Assembly: GCF_002104475.1 (NCBI RefSeq)
Contig: NZ_NBOF01000003.1
Location: forward strand, 786,192 to 850,191
Length of the DNA: 64,000 nt
Direction of reading: 5' to 3'
From: Cognaticolwellia mytili
Lineage (GTDB): Bacteria > Pseudomonadota > Gammaproteobacteria > Enterobacterales > Alteromonadaceae
The notes below the pieces were generated by a model. The model was not told the origin of the DNA. It worked only from the letters and a program-made list of their open reading frames with translations, and made no database searches. Of this stretch, positions 47,930 through 58,428 are shown piece by piece (the first letter of the stretch is position 1; each line of letters opens with the position of its first letter). The position numbers and the translations under genes are program-made.

Positions 47930-50764
47930 TTGCTTTTTCGAACTTTATTACAATGCTTCATCGTACTAGTGCTCAGTAGTGCCTTACTTGTTGGCCAAGT
48001 TTTAGCGCAAGAGGTTAAAACTTCCTATCGTATCGCTATTAATAAAACCTCGTACCCTTATCATTTTCTTGATGAAGAGCTTAAACCTCAAGGTTTGATG
48101 GTTGATATCTGGAATTTATGGGCAGAAAAACAAAATGTTGATGTTACGTTTGTGCCGTTAAATTGGCAACAGACTATTACACAGGTTAAAAGTGCGTCGG
48201 TTGATATTCATGCTGGTTTATCGAAAAATGCTAACCGAGAACAAATATTAGGTTTTAGTCAGAAATTTTTTACTCAAAAGAAACACTTCTTTTTGCATCG
48301 CTCTATAGCACATATTCGTGATATTGAGCAGTTAACGCCTTATAGCATTGGGGTTGTTGCAGGCTCTAGTCATGAAACCACCCTTAAAACAGAACATCCA
48401 AATTTGACTGTGCGTTTATTCACCGATAGGCACGCTTTATATAATGCGGCGATTAAAAATGAAGTATTAGTTATTGCTGGGATCGAAAAATTATCCAAAA
48501 ATTTTAACAGTTACGCTTTATTGAGTCAGAACTTCCCAGCCTTTGCGCGCATTGCTTATCATAGCAATGATTACTGCATTGCTGTTGCAAAAGAAGATGA
48601 AAATTTGCTTGAGTTTGTGCAACAAGGTATTGATAGAATTACCGTTGAAGAAAAATCTGCCATAGAACGAAAGTGGTTGGGCATGGATAAATCTGATAAC
48701 ACCATAACCTTGTCATACTCAGGTGAACAAGCACCATTTTCTGATACTTCAGTAACGGGTCGCGCGCAGGGGTTCTTTATTGATTTGTGGCGCTTGTGGG
48801 CTGAATCTAATGGCCTCGAAGTGGAGTTTATGTTAGACCAATCAACTGAACTGAATCAGTTAACTCAGGAATTTGCTGACATTCATCTTGATAACATTTT
48901 AGCCTTTAATGATAGTCCCAATTTATTGCTTGGCCCGATTATTTATAGTGTTGATTATAATCTATTTTTGGCCAACGATATTGAACATATTAACCATATT
49001 TCACAGTTGAGTAATAAAACAGTTGGCGTACTGTCAAATGCTAAATTTATTACTGATATTCAAGATAATGTTAACAAAGCTGAAATTATTATATTTTCTA
49101 ACTACAAGGCATTGTTTAAAGCAGCTGAGCGTGGTGAACTCGATATCATCGCCGGCCAAAGAGATTTAGTTGAAAATTTGTTAGTAAAAAGTAATCTGCA
49201 ATCGTCATTTTCACGCTTTAACGCATACAAATTTACCCGTCCTATTCATGCACTGTTAAATCAATCGCAACCAGAGTTGGCACAATTAATAAAAGAAGGC
49301 TTTGGTGAAATGCCGTTAGAAGGCTTAGTTGCGCTAGAGAAAAAATGGAATTTCGACCAGTCATCAGGCTTTTATAAGCGACAATTGGCGATGCTTAAGT
49401 TAACTGAAGCTGAATCTTTATGGTTAAAAGATCATAGCACGATTAAGTTTGGTGTTACGACGAATTGGCTGCCAATAGAGTTTGTGGATAAGTATGGTGA
49501 TTTTAAAGGGATAAACTTAGACATTTTTGAACTTGTTGCTCAACGTTTAAATGTTAATGTTGAATATAGTGCCTATAAGAACTTTGGTGAGCTCTATCAA
49601 GCACTATTAGATGGAGATGTTGATGCTATAGGCAGCGTGATGGAGACCGAAGTACGTAAGAAACAGGTTTTATTTACCGACTCCTACTGGAGTATGCCCT
49701 GGGTAATCGTTCATCCTAGAGAGTTAGGAAGTCAGCTGAGCTTAGAAAACTTTAAAGGCAAGTCTTTGGCCATTGCCAAAGGATTTTATTTAGTGTCTGT
49801 GATCAGAAAAGAGTTCCCTACGATCACCTTAAAATTAGTTGATGACAATGAAGAAGGTTTATTGGCCGTTCAAAAAGGCATCGTAGACGGCTTCATTGAT
49901 AATTTATCTTCAGGTACAAAGCTACTCAGACGTGAAAGCATGATCAGTTTAGGCATGTCGGTATTAGATGAAGTGGATAAAAATGGTAATCATATTGCGA
50001 TTAACAAAGAGTTGCCAATATTAGCCAGCGTATTGAAAAAAGCTGTGTTAACTATTAGCGATGTTGAAAGCCAGCAGATTTATGAAAAGTGGTTTGATAT
50101 TAACATCGAAACGGGACTAAATAAGAGTGTCGTGATGCGGGTTGCCGCTCAAATTGGTGTGCTGATTGTTATTATCATTATCATTATCATGGTTTGGAAT
50201 CGACGTCTATATCGTGAGATTAAAAACCGTAAACGTCTTGAGGAACAAATGAAATATATGGCGACTCATGATGAGTTGACAGGATTAGCGAACCGAATTT
50301 TACTGAAAGATCGTCTTAACAACGCAATTAGGTTTCATCAACGTCAGCAATTATCAATAGCGGTTTTATTTATTGATCTTGATGGCTTTAAAAATATTAA
50401 TGATAATTATGGTCATGATGTTGGTGATGAATTACTAATTGAAGTGGCTTCACGGTTAGAAGGTTGTGTGCGAGATTCAGATACTGTTGTGCGTTTTGGT
50501 GGTGATGAGTTTGTACTTTTGCTAACTGGTTTGCATCATCAAGATGAAGCTGCTTATGTCGCTGCCAAAGTATTAAAACTCATTCAACAACCTATTGAAT
50601 TATCCTCAGCTGTTACCGCTACCATAGGCTGTAGCATTGGCATTGCAATGTACCCTGAAGACGGTGAGTCAGACAATGACTTACTGAAAGTTGCCGACTC
50701 GCTAATGTATAAGGTCAAAGCCTCGGGGAAAAATAACTATATCTTTAACCATCAAAAAAGTTAG
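47930..50764 (+). CDS. Diguanylate cyclase with three periplasmic solute-binding domains
   Basis: 944 residues. A signal peptide/anchor is at about 1-26. Three solute-binding-protein-3 domains follow (about 30-245, 255-475 and 490-735). The third shows the fullest pattern (IKFGVTTNWLPIEFVDKYGDFKGINLDIF). A transmembrane helix is at about 755-775 (GVLIVIIIIIIMVW), and a GGDEF domain (785-944) with GGDEF and an intact RxxD inhibitory site (RDSD). It should make cyclic di-GMP in response to small periplasmic ligands. The start is a TTG; no ATG suits. Confidence 0.88.
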   Translation: MLFRTLLQCFIVLVLSSALLVGQVLAQEVKTSYRIAINKTSYPYHFLDEELKPQGLMVDIWNLWAEKQNVDVTFVPLNWQQTITQVKSASVDIHAGLSKNANREQILGFSQKFFTQKKHFFLHRSIAHIRDIEQLTPYSIGVVAGSSHETTLKTEHPNLTVRLFTDRHALYNAAIKNEVLVIAGIEKLSKNFNSYALLSQNFPAFARIAYHSNDYCIAVAKEDENLLEFVQQGIDRITVEEKSAIERKWLGMDKSDNTITLSYSGEQAPFSDTSVTGRAQGFFIDLWRLWAESNGLEVEFMLDQSTELNQLTQEFADIHLDNILAFNDSPNLLLGPIIYSVDYNLFLANDIEHINHISQLSNKTVGVLSNAKFITDIQDNVNKAEIIIFSNYKALFKAAERGELDIIAGQRDLVENLLVKSNLQSSFSRFNAYKFTRPIHALLNQSQPELAQLIKEGFGEMPLEGLVALEKKWNFDQSSGFYKRQLAMLKLTEAESLWLKDHSTIKFGVTTNWLPIEFVDKYGDFKGINLDIFELVAQRLNVNVEYSAYKNFGELYQALLDGDVDAIGSVMETEVRKKQVLFTDSYWSMPWVIVHPRELGSQLSLENFKGKSLAIAKGFYLVSVIRKEFPTITLKLVDDNEEGLLAVQKGIVDGFIDNLSSGTKLLRRESMISLGMSVLDEVDKNGNHIAINKELPILASVLKKAVLTISDVESQQIYEKWFDINIETGLNKSVVMRVAAQIGVLIVIIIIIIMVWNRRLYREIKNRKRLEEQMKYMATHDELTGLANRILLKDRLNNAIRFHQRQQLSIAVLFIDLDGFKNINDNYGHDVGDELLIEVASRLEGCVRDSDTVVRFGGDEFVLLLTGLHHQDEAAYVAAKVLKLIQQPIELSSAVTATIGCSIGIAMYPEDGESDNDLLKVADSLMYKVKASGKNNYIFNHQKS

Positions 50765-50906
50765 GCCATTTAATTACTAATAGAATGTCGGGTGACTTTG
50801 CCTGATATTGCTTTATAATGTCGGCAATTTTTTATCATAACGAGCTATAGAAATACGCTATTTTAACCGCGATTTCTGTCGTCAAATTGAACTTCAAGGT
50901 AAATAC

Positions 50907-52691
50907 ATGCGCGATCTTTATTGTGGTGAGGTGAATGAATCTCACATTGGTCAAGAAATAACTTTATGTGGTTGGGTAAACAAACGTCGTGATTTAGGCG
51001 CTGTTATATTTTTAGATTTACGCGATCGTGAAGGTCTTGTACAAGTTGTTTACGACCCTGATTTACAAGAAGTATTGAAAAAAGCGAATACTTTACGCAA
51101 TGAATTTTGTGTACAAATTAAAGGTAAAGTAAGAGCACGCCCTGAAGGCCAAGTAAATAAAGATATGGCAACTGGTGGTATTGAAGTATTGGGCTTAGAG
51201 CTAACTATTTTAAATAAGTCGGCGCCATTACCACTAGACCCAAATCAAAATAATTCAGAAGAACAACGCTTGAAATATCGTTATCTTGACTTACGCCGTC
51301 CGGAAATGACTGAGCGTATGCGTTTTCGTGCGAAAGTAACTTCGGCAGTACGTGCATCACTTGAATCACAAGACTTTTTAGATATTGAAACGCCAATTCT
51401 TACGGCAGCAACGCCTGAAGGTGCGCGTGATTACTTAGTACCGAGTCGTACACACAAAGGTCAATTCTTTGCATTGCCGCAATCACCACAATTGTTCAAG
51501 CAATTGCTAATGATGTCGGGTATGGAACGTTACTATCAAATCGTTAAATGTTTCCGTGATGAAGATTTACGTGCTGATAGACAACCAGAATTTACGCAAA
51601 TTGATATTGAAACGTCATTCATGACCTCTGATCAGGTGATGGCTGTTACTGAAAAAATGATCCGTGAGTTATTCCAAAAATTACTTAATGTTGATTTAGG
51701 TGAATTCCCACGTATGCCTTACTCTGAGGCAATGACACGTTTTGGCTCTGATAAGCCTGATTTACGTAACCCACTTGAGATTGTTGACGTTGCTGACATT
51801 CTAAAAGATGTTGAGTTCAAAGTTTTCTCTGGCCCAGCCAATGATGAAAAGGGTCGCGTTGCTGTTATTTGTGTACCACAAGGCGCGGCTAAATTCTCTC
51901 GTAAAGGTATTGATGAACTGACTAAGTTTGTTGGTATTTATGGCGCGAAAGGTATGCCGTGGTTAAAAGTGAATGACCGTGACGCTGGCCTTGAAGGTTT
52001 ACAGTCACCAATTCTGAAGTTCTTAACCGAAGATGCCGTTAACACATTATTAGATCGCGTTAATGCAAAAACTGGCGATATTATTTTCTTTGGCTCAGAC
52101 ACATACAATGTAGTAACTGAAGCATTAGGTGCATTACGTCTTAAAATTGGTGAAGACCTTGAGTTATTACAAGGCGAGTGGAAACCACTTTGGGTTGTAG
52201 ACTTCCCTATGTTTGAAGAAGTTGATGGCGGCATGCATGCTATTCATCATCCATTTACGGCCCCAACTAATTTAACAGCAGAAGAATTAGAAGCAAACCC
52301 TGTTGGCGCATTATCTGATGCTTACGATATGGTATTAAACGGTTGTGAATTAGGCGGCGGTTCAGTTCGTATTCACAACCAAGATATGCAGTCGGCAGTA
52401 TTTAGAATTCTAGGTATTAGTGATGAAGAAGCTCAAGAGAAATTTGGTTTCTTATTAGAAGCATTACAATATGGTGCGCCACCACATGCTGGTTTAGCTT
52501 TTGGTTTAGACCGTTTAGTGATGTTAATGACGGGGGCTAGTTCAATTCGTGATGTTATGGCATTCCCGAAAACAAACACAGCAGCTTGTCCATTAACTAA
52601 TGCGCCAGGTACGCCGAACCCAGCACAACTTGTTGAGTTAGGTATTACCCGTATAGAAACAGAGCAAGACACTGACGAAGCAGCAGAATAA
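50907..52691 (+). CDS. aspS: Aspartyl-tRNA synthetase
   Basis: Class II synthetase charging tRNA-Asp, 594 residues as in E. coli. The OB-fold anticodon domain begins [30 protein letters not shown]. Motif 2 is [19 protein letters not shown] and motif 3 [13 protein letters not shown]. The bacterial GAD insert lies between. It is the first gene upstream of ruvCAB. A terminator separates it from ruvC. Confidence 0.98.
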   Translation: MRDLYCGEVNESHIGQEITLCGWVNKRRDLGAVIFLDLRDREGLVQVVYDPDLQEVLKKANTLRNEFCVQIKGKVRARPEGQVNKDMATGGIEVLGLELTILNKSAPLPLDPNQNNSEEQRLKYRYLDLRRPEMTERMRFRAKVTSAVRASLESQDFLDIETPILTAATPEGARDYLVPSRTHKGQFFALPQSPQLFKQLLMMSGMERYYQIVKCFRDEDLRADRQPEFTQIDIETSFMTSDQVMAVTEKMIRELFQKLLNVDLGEFPRMPYSEAMTRFGSDKPDLRNPLEIVDVADILKDVEFKVFSGPANDEKGRVAVICVPQGAAKFSRKGIDELTKFVGIYGAKGMPWLKVNDRDAGLEGLQSPILKFLTEDAVNTLLDRVNAKTGDIIFFGSDTYNVVTEALGALRLKIGEDLELLQGEWKPLWVVDFPMFEEVDGGMHAIHHPFTAPTNLTAEELEANPVGALSDAYDMVLNGCELGGGSVRIHNQDMQSAVFRILGISDEEAQEKFGFLLEALQYGAPPHAGLAFGLDRLVMLMTGASSIRDVMAFPKTNTAACPLTNAPGTPNPAQLVELGITRIETEQDTDEAAE

Positions 52692-52744
52692 TTTTCTGTT
52701 AAATGCTCGTTAATGTTGGCTAATAGCTAACATAAAGTAAAATT

Positions 52745-52792
52745 AAAACGCACGAATAATGCTAGATTGGCTTTATTGGTGCGTTTTTTTTC
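52745..52792 (+). terminator. Terminator after aspS
   Basis: Stem AAAACGCAC/GTGCGTTTT (52745-52753 and 52779-52787), with inner pairing, followed by a T run. Confidence 0.85.
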
Positions 52793-52830
52793 ATTAGAAT
52801 TATTTAACGCTTTTAAAGAGTAAATCATTA

Positions 52831-53358
52831 GTGAGCATTATTTTAGGCATAGATCCTGGGTCACGATTAACAGGCTACGGCGTTATTAAACAAAATGGTC
52901 GAAACTTTACGTACCTAGGCAGTGGCTGTATTAAAGCGATTGCTGCTGGCGATGACTTTAGTGCCAGGTTACAAACTATTTTTGCAGGTGTTAGTGAGTT
53001 AATAGTGCAGTTTCAACCAGATATGTTTGCGATAGAGCAAGTTTTTATGGGGGTAAATCCTGGTGGCGCGTTAAAACTAGGACAAGCAAGAGGGGCTGCT
53101 ATTGTTGCCGCAACCAATACTGGCCTTAGTGTTGCGGAGTATTCTGCGCGACAAATCAAACAATCTGTTGTTGGTACTGGTGCAGCAGATAAAGCGCAAG
53201 TACAGCATATGGTGAAAACTATTTTACAGCTTCCCGGTACACCACAAGCCGATGCAGCTGATGCCTTAGCTGTTGCTTTATGTCACGCCCATAGTCATGA
53301 CAGCATCACTAAATTGTCAGGCCAAGCAAGTAAAACTGTACGTGGGCGATTGCGTTAG
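52831..53358 (+). CDS. ruvC: Holliday junction resolvase RuvC
   Basis: Endonuclease that cuts Holliday junctions symmetrically. 175 residues. The first catalytic Asp is in [13 protein letters not shown]; others are E in [12 protein letters not shown] and the [14 protein letters not shown] cluster near the C-terminus. The start is GTG, the only start that keeps the conserved [10 protein letters not shown]. No yebC lies between aspS and ruvC, unlike E. coli. Confidence 0.97.
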   Translation: MSIILGIDPGSRLTGYGVIKQNGRNFTYLGSGCIKAIAAGDDFSARLQTIFAGVSELIVQFQPDMFAIEQVFMGVNPGGALKLGQARGAAIVAATNTGLSVAEYSARQIKQSVVGTGAADKAQVQHMVKTILQLPGTPQADAADALAVALCHAHSHDSITKLSGQASKTVRGRLR

Positions 53359-53455
53359 ACTTTGGTTTGATGTTATTTAACCTGATAAAACTTTACTGTA
53401 TAAATATCTAGTGGTATGGTGGCGACATTATATTTTCAAGTGATAGGTTTACGCA

Positions 53456-54073
53456 GTGATAGGACGTTTACGCGGTATTTTAATCGAAAAAACAGCGCCA
53501 GAAATTTTAATTGAATGCCATGGCATTGGTTATGAAGTTACCATGCCAATGACCAGTATTTACGCCTTGCCTGAATTAAACCAAGAAGCAGTAGTATATA
53601 CTCACTTTGTTGTACGTGAAGATGCACAATTACTTTATGGTTTTGCCAATAAAGTTGAGCGAAAATTATTTCGCCTGTTAATAAAAGTTAATGGTGTTGG
53701 TCCAAAGTTAGGCTTAGCTATTTTATCGGGTATGTCTGCTGATCAGTTTGTTAGTTGTGTTGTTCATGACGACTTAACCACCATTGTTAAAATTCCAGGG
53801 GTTGGTAAAAAAACTGCAGAACGTTTATTAATTGAAATGCGCGATAGATTAAAAGATTGGCAAACCGATAGCAGTGATGCACTTGCTCATATGATGCCAA
53901 TGGACGTTAATCAAGGAAATAACTTTGTTAACGATACTAAAGGTGATGCAGTTAACGCGTTAGTTTCTTTAGGATATAGTCAACAACAAGCAGATAAAGC
54001 GGTTAAAGCGGTATTCGATGCAGGAAAAAGTAGTGAAGACTTGATTCGTGACGCGTTAAAAGCCATGTTATAA
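53456..54073 (+). CDS. ruvA: Holliday junction branch migration protein RuvA
   Basis: Junction-binding tetramer that directs RuvB. 205 residues: the N-terminal OB fold ([28 protein letters not shown]), two helix-hairpin-helix motifs ([17 protein letters not shown] and [19 protein letters not shown]), and a C-terminal domain III after an acidic linker that contacts RuvB. The start is GTG at 53456. 97 bases downstream of ruvC. Confidence 0.97.
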   Translation: MIGRLRGILIEKTAPEILIECHGIGYEVTMPMTSIYALPELNQEAVVYTHFVVREDAQLLYGFANKVERKLFRLLIKVNGVGPKLGLAILSGMSADQFVSCVVHDDLTTIVKIPGVGKKTAERLLIEMRDRLKDWQTDSSDALAHMMPMDVNQGNNFVNDTKGDAVNALVSLGYSQQQADKAVKAVFDAGKSSEDLIRDALKAML

Positions 54074-54126
54074 ATTATAAGCAATAAATTTAGTATCAAA
54101 GCCGTAAACTTTCCTAAGAGTAAACC

Positions 54127-55134
54127 ATGATAGAAGCCGATCGACTAATTGAACCGATAGCCAGCCGCGAAGATGAAACGGTTGATCGAGCTATTAGACC
54201 AAAAATGCTATCCGATTATACCGGACAAGAGCATGTAAAATCACAAATGGAAATTTTCATAGCTGCAGCTTTGAAGCGTGAAGAGCCACTTGATCATTTA
54301 TTAATTTTCGGCCCGCCAGGTTTAGGTAAAACAACGCTGGCTAATATTGTTGCCAATGAAATGGGCGTTAGCATTCGCACCACATCAGGTCCAGTATTAG
54401 AGAAGGCAGGGGATTTAGCCGCACTACTGACTAATCTTGAAGAAAATGATGTCTTGTTTATCGACGAAATTCACCGCTTAAGCCCTGTTGTTGAAGAAAT
54501 ACTTTACCCTGCAATGGAAGATTATCAGTTAGATATTATGATTGGTGAAGGGCCGGCTGCTCGTTCGATCAAACTTGATTTACCACCCTTTACTTTAATC
54601 GGTGCTACTACCCGAGCTGGCGCATTAACCTCACCACTGCGTGACCGTTTCGGTATTGTTCAGCGATTAGAGTTTTATAACACTAAAGAATTAACAGAAA
54701 TTGTCATTCGCTCCGCGCATTTTTTAAATTTGGAAATTGACCAAGAGGGCGCATTTGAAGTAGCAAAGCGCTCTCGTGGCACGCCCCGTATTGCCAACCG
54801 ATTACTGCGTCGTGTTAGAGATTATGCTGACGTCAAGACTGGCGGCATTGTTAGTCAATCAACGGCGGCGAGAGCGTTAGATATGCTAGAAGTTGATAAT
54901 GAAGGATTTGATTTAATGGATCGCAAGCTACTTGAAGCGATTATTGATAAATTCGGTGGTGGTCCTGTTGGTTTAGATAATGTTGCTGCTGCCATTGGTG
55001 AAGAACGAGAAACGATTGAAGATGTTTTAGAGCCGTTTTTAATCCAACAAGGTTTCTTACAACGTACGCCAAGAGGGCGAATAGCGACTAATCGAGCATA
55101 TTTTCATTTTGGTTTAGACTTCCCTGAGAAATAG
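54127..55134 (+). CDS. ruvB: Holliday junction helicase motor RuvB
   Basis: AAA+ ATPase that drives branch migration with RuvA. 335 residues. Walker A is GPPGLGKTT, Walker [10 protein letters not shown], sensor 1 GATTRAGAL, arginine finger in SPLRDRFG, and a C-terminal winged helix ending [14 protein letters not shown]. Follows ruvA by 53 bases, with a terminator after it. Confidence 0.98.
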   Translation: MIEADRLIEPIASREDETVDRAIRPKMLSDYTGQEHVKSQMEIFIAAALKREEPLDHLLIFGPPGLGKTTLANIVANEMGVSIRTTSGPVLEKAGDLAALLTNLEENDVLFIDEIHRLSPVVEEILYPAMEDYQLDIMIGEGPAARSIKLDLPPFTLIGATTRAGALTSPLRDRFGIVQRLEFYNTKELTEIVIRSAHFLNLEIDQEGAFEVAKRSRGTPRIANRLLRRVRDYADVKTGGIVSQSTAARALDMLEVDNEGFDLMDRKLLEAIIDKFGGGPVGLDNVAAAIGEERETIEDVLEPFLIQQGFLQRTPRGRIATNRAYFHFGLDFPEK

Positions 55135-55155
55135 CCCCAAAAAAACAAATGAAAG

Positions 55156-55187
55156 ATAAAGCACCTTTTGGTGCTTTATTTTTTATC
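55156..55187 (+). terminator. Terminator after ruvB
   Basis: Perfect 10-bp stem ATAAAGCACC/GGTGCTTTAT (55156-55165 and 55170-55179, TTTT loop) followed by a T tract. Confidence 0.92.
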
Positions 55188-55255
55188 GTAGCAGGAAAAT
55201 CATACTGTAATATTATTGGTAGTAGGTATGACGGTTTAAATCATAGTTTTTAGAC

Positions 55256-55370
55256 AAAAAAAAGCCCACATAAAACTATGTGGGCCAACTTAGAGTGTAA
55301 GTTGTAGAAGGAAAATAAGTTCCTAGGGATATGTCAGAGAGAAAAGTTGAATACTATTCAACAGTTTATT
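55256..55370 (-). ncRNA. Candidate small RNA, about 115 nt, minus strand
   Basis: Three stem-loops in a row on the minus strand: GTTGAAT/ATTCAAC (55346-55362), CAACTTA/TAAGTTG (55286-55304) and a 9-bp GCCCACATA/TATGTGGGC (55264-55285) that runs into eight T residues, a strong intrinsic terminator. No gene on this strand ends here. TTGTCT (55396-55401) about 18 bases before TATAGC could be its promoter. No known RNA family is recognised. Confidence 0.5.
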
Positions 55371-55401
55371 GGCTATATGGAAATACCTGTCAGTTAGACA
55401 A

Positions 55402-55966
55402 ATATTCTGCGCTAGCTCAGAAAACAAAAGCATTCTAGTCCGATGAGTTAAATAGAACAAACGAAAAAAATTTATATTGCCCATTAGAAAAACTAATGCG
55501 AAGGCTTCTGTTTAGAATAGACCCCGTCTATCGTGGCTGTCACCATCGAATGATTAGGGTTGTAGCTCTTTGCTTGTAATTTCAGCAATAGACTGATTTT
55601 AATGTTAGTAAGCGCAATGAATAAGGTTTGGTTGTTCTGAATAAGTGAGGATCTAATGTAGCTAGCATTAAAAAACAGCCATTGCCCAAGGGCTGAGGCT
55701 AAAGCTATCTTACTTTGTGTTGAAAATAGTTGATTTAGTTTGCTAAATTACATCATTTTCGCCTTAATTAAGTCGATTTTATCTCTCAGTTGAATTATTA
55801 AACAAAGATCAACAGCTCCTAATAACAATATTTTTATATTTGAAGGGATTAAATCACACTTTTTGCAGAAATTGTTACAAAGAAAGGCGTTAAGGCCTTG
55901 TGGCACGTGAGCCTTATCTATTATGATAGGCTGATAAAATTCCCTTAAAAATATTCGAAGTTATTA
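55402..55966. other. Gene-free region with several short hairpins
   Basis: No ORF is supported. Stem-loops are seen at about 55482-55498 (CATTAG/CTAATG) and 55517-55531 (ATAGAC/GTCTAT). The right part should hold the ybgC-tol promoter. These hairpins may belong to a longer RNA with the candidate at 55256-55370. Confidence 0.35.
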
Positions 55967-56377
55967 ATGTCGTTAAATAGTTATCAGCACGCCGTTCGCA
56001 TTTATTACGAAGACACCGATGCTGGGGGCATAGTTTACTATGCTAATTATTTAAAATTTTTTGAGCGCGCTCGAACTGAATGGTTGCGCTCTCTTGGTAT
56101 TAGTCAATCAATATTTTTAGAACAAAACATTGGTTTTGTGGTCACAAAGGTAGAAATGGACAATAAAGCATCGGCAAAACTTGATGATTTGTTGACAATT
56201 ACTACGACCATTAGCCGATTGAAGTCTGCTAGTTTAGTATTTTCTCAACAACTCGTTAATCAACACCAGCAACTATTATGTGATGTTGTGATTAAGGTTG
56301 CCTGTGTTAATTTGTCTATTGCTAAACCTTGTGGTATTCCCAAAAGCATATTAGGAGCATTAAAACGTGTCAGCTGA
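55967..56377 (+). CDS. ybgC: Acyl-CoA thioesterase YbgC
   Basis: Hotdog-fold thioesterase acting on short-chain or acyl-carrier thioesters, first gene of the Tol-Pal cluster. 136 residues. The catalytic signature is [29 protein letters not shown] with the conserved Asp. It overlaps tolQ by 11 bases. Confidence 0.95.
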   Translation: MSLNSYQHAVRIYYEDTDAGGIVYYANYLKFFERARTEWLRSLGISQSIFLEQNIGFVVTKVEMDNKASAKLDDLLTITTTISRLKSASLVFSQQLVNQHQQLLCDVVIKVACVNLSIAKPCGIPKSILGALKRVS

Positions 56378-57050
56378 ACTCTCATTTTTTGACTTATTTT
56401 TAGAAGCAAGTTTATTAGTACAACTGGTGATGTTGACTTTACTTGGTTTTTCAATCGCTTGTTGGGCGATGATTTTTCAACGTCGTAAAGTTTTAAATGC
56501 CGCCCGTGAACAATTACAAGAGTTTGAAGATAAATTTTGGAGTGGTGCCGACTTAAGCAAGCTTTATAGTGAAGTCTCTGCCAAAGAGCAAGTTGATGGT
56601 ATTGAGAGTTTATTTGTTTCAGGTTTTCGCGAGTTTGCGCGTTTACGTAAAAGTCACACCTATGCTCCACAGATTATTGTTGATGGTACACATCGTGCCA
56701 TGCGCGTTGCACTATCACGTGAAGTTGATAGCTTAGAAACACACCTACCCTTTATGGCAACGGTTGGTTCAATTAGTCCTTATATTGGTCTGTTTGGTAC
56801 GGTCTGGGGAATAATGAATTCATTTATTGCTTTAGGCGCTGTTGAGCAAGCTACGCTTGCTATGGTTGCACCAGGTATTGCAGAAGCACTAATTGCAACA
56901 GCAATGGGGTTGTTTGCTGCGATTCCAGCGGTAATGGCATTTAACCGTTTTAGTCATAATGTTGAAAAGCTTGAAAATAGTTATGGTAACTTTATGGAAG
57001 AGTTTTCAAGTATTTTGCAAAGACAAACAGCAACGGAACAACAAACGTAA
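56367..57050 (+). CDS. tolQ: Tol-Pal system protein TolQ
   Basis: Inner-membrane proton-channel subunit (MotA/ExbB family) that powers TolA with TolR. 227 residues, three transmembrane helices (about 17-37, 130-155 and 165-190). The conserved helix block is [22 protein letters not shown] and the third helix has [24 protein letters not shown]. The start is GTG at 56367 after AGGAG, inside the end of ybgC. Confidence 0.97.
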   Translation: MSAELSFFDLFLEASLLVQLVMLTLLGFSIACWAMIFQRRKVLNAAREQLQEFEDKFWSGADLSKLYSEVSAKEQVDGIESLFVSGFREFARLRKSHTYAPQIIVDGTHRAMRVALSREVDSLETHLPFMATVGSISPYIGLFGTVWGIMNSFIALGAVEQATLAMVAPGIAEALIATAMGLFAAIPAVMAFNRFSHNVEKLENSYGNFMEEFSSILQRQTATEQQT

Positions 57051-57065
57051 GGTTGGAGCTAGCTT

Positions 57066-57494
57066 ATGTACAATCGTGTTAGGCGTCGTAAAGTAGCTGA
57101 GATAAATGTCGTTCCATATATTGACGTTATGCTTGTGTTATTGATCATATTTATGGTTACCGCACCTTTAATTACGCAAGGAGTTAAGGTTGATTTACCA
57201 CAAGCAGACTCTGAGCCTTTAAGTAAAGACAGCAAGCCGCCGCTTGTGGCATCTGTAGATGCAAAAGGCCAATATTATTTAGCGGTTGGTACCAGTAAAA
57301 ATGAGCCGATGTCAGCAGAAGAAGTGGCGACATTAGTGAAGGCACATTTAAAACTTGCCCCTGAAACACCGGTAGTGGTTAATGGTGATGGTGCTGTTTC
57401 TTATGATGCTGTCATTCAGTTGATGGTGCTTTTACAGCAAGTAGCAGGTGTGCCATCTGTTGGCTTAATGACTGATACGCCGGAGAAAAAGTAG
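57066..57494 (+). CDS. tolR: Tol-Pal system protein TolR
   Basis: ExbD-family partner of TolQ. 142 residues: basic start RRRKVAEINVVPYIDVMLVLLIIFMVTAPL with the channel Asp in PYIDVMLVLL, then a periplasmic domain. Its TAG shares one base with the GTG of tolA. Confidence 0.97.
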   Translation: MYNRVRRRKVAEINVVPYIDVMLVLLIIFMVTAPLITQGVKVDLPQADSEPLSKDSKPPLVASVDAKGQYYLAVGTSKNEPMSAEEVATLVKAHLKLAPETPVVVNGDGAVSYDAVIQLMVLLQQVAGVPSVGLMTDTPEKK

Positions 57495-58396
57495 TGTCAT
57501 TTAAGTACGCGACTCCAATAGCATTGAGTTTTGGCATACATGTCGTATTAGCTGTGGTGTTGCTACTTGGCGACTTTTCTACACCACCAAAGGCGACTCC
57601 AACAGCTGTGCAAATGGAACCTATTCAAGCTGTTGTGATTGACAGAGGTAAAGTAGAAGAACAAATTAACAAACTTAAAAAGAAAAAAGCTGATGATGCT
57701 AAGAAAGTAAGAGATCTCGAAAAACGTGTTGCTGCGGCAAAAAATAAACGCAAAAAAGAAGAGCGTCGTATAAAAGAGCTTGAAAAACAGCGTAAGAAAA
57801 AAGCAAGAGAAAAAAAAGCAGCCGACAGCGCTGCTAAAAAAGCGAAAGCTAAGGCCAATGCTGCTGATAAAATACGTAAGCAGAAAGAAAAAGAGAAAAA
57901 AGAGGCAGATAAAGCGGCTTCTGATGCGAAAGCAAAACGTTTAAAAGAAGAGCAAGCGGCGAAAAAAGCTGACCAATTACGTAAGAAGAAAGCCGCTGAA
58001 CGAAAACGCAAAGAACAAGAAGCACTTGAACGAGCTGCCCAGCAGAAAATGTTAGAACAACAAATGGCCGAAGAAATGGCAGGTCGTCAAAAAGCACGAC
58101 GCCAACAAATGATGACAGAAGTTGGCCGCTTTCAAGCATTGATAGGGCAAGCCATTCAGCGTCATTTTCTTATTGATGAAGCAACCATGAAAGGTAAGTC
58201 TTGTAAATTAACGATTAGTCTTGCACCATCAGGCTTTGTCACCAATGTTGTTGTTGGCAAAGGCGATAGAACGGTTTGTGAAGCAGCAAAAAATGCAGTA
58301 TATAAAGCGGGGACTTTACCTGTGTCGAAAGACCCTGAAGTATTTCGCGAAATGAGAACTATCAGTTTAACGGTAGCACCAGACAAATTTAATTAA
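57494..58396 (+). CDS. tolA: Tol-Pal system protein TolA
   Basis: Periplasm-spanning protein linking the TolQR motor to Pal and TolB. 300 residues: a short N-terminal membrane helix (about 8-26), a long Lys/Ala/Glu/Arg-rich helical domain (about 50-205), and the C-terminal domain III (about 210-300) with [17 protein letters not shown] and a Cys pair (SC, VC) as in other TolA proteins. The start is GTG. The low-complexity middle creates many antisense ORFs that are not genes. Confidence 0.95.
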   Translation: MSFKYATPIALSFGIHVVLAVVLLLGDFSTPPKATPTAVQMEPIQAVVIDRGKVEEQINKLKKKKADDAKKVRDLEKRVAAAKNKRKKEERRIKELEKQRKKKAREKKAADSAAKKAKAKANAADKIRKQKEKEKKEADKAASDAKAKRLKEEQAAKKADQLRKKKAAERKRKEQEALERAAQQKMLEQQMAEEMAGRQKARRQQMMTEVGRFQALIGQAIQRHFLIDEATMKGKSCKLTISLAPSGFVTNVVVGKGDRTVCEAAKNAVYKAGTLPVSKDPEVFREMRTISLTVAPDKFN

Positions 58397-58428
58397 GTTT
58401 TGTATTTATTAGGAACATAATCAACAAT

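Noticed and set aside
57625..58139. Two long minus-strand ORFs opposite tolA
   Set aside because: They are by-products of the Lys/Ala/Glu-rich repeat region of tolA and have Phe/Ser/Ala-rich low-complexity peptides.
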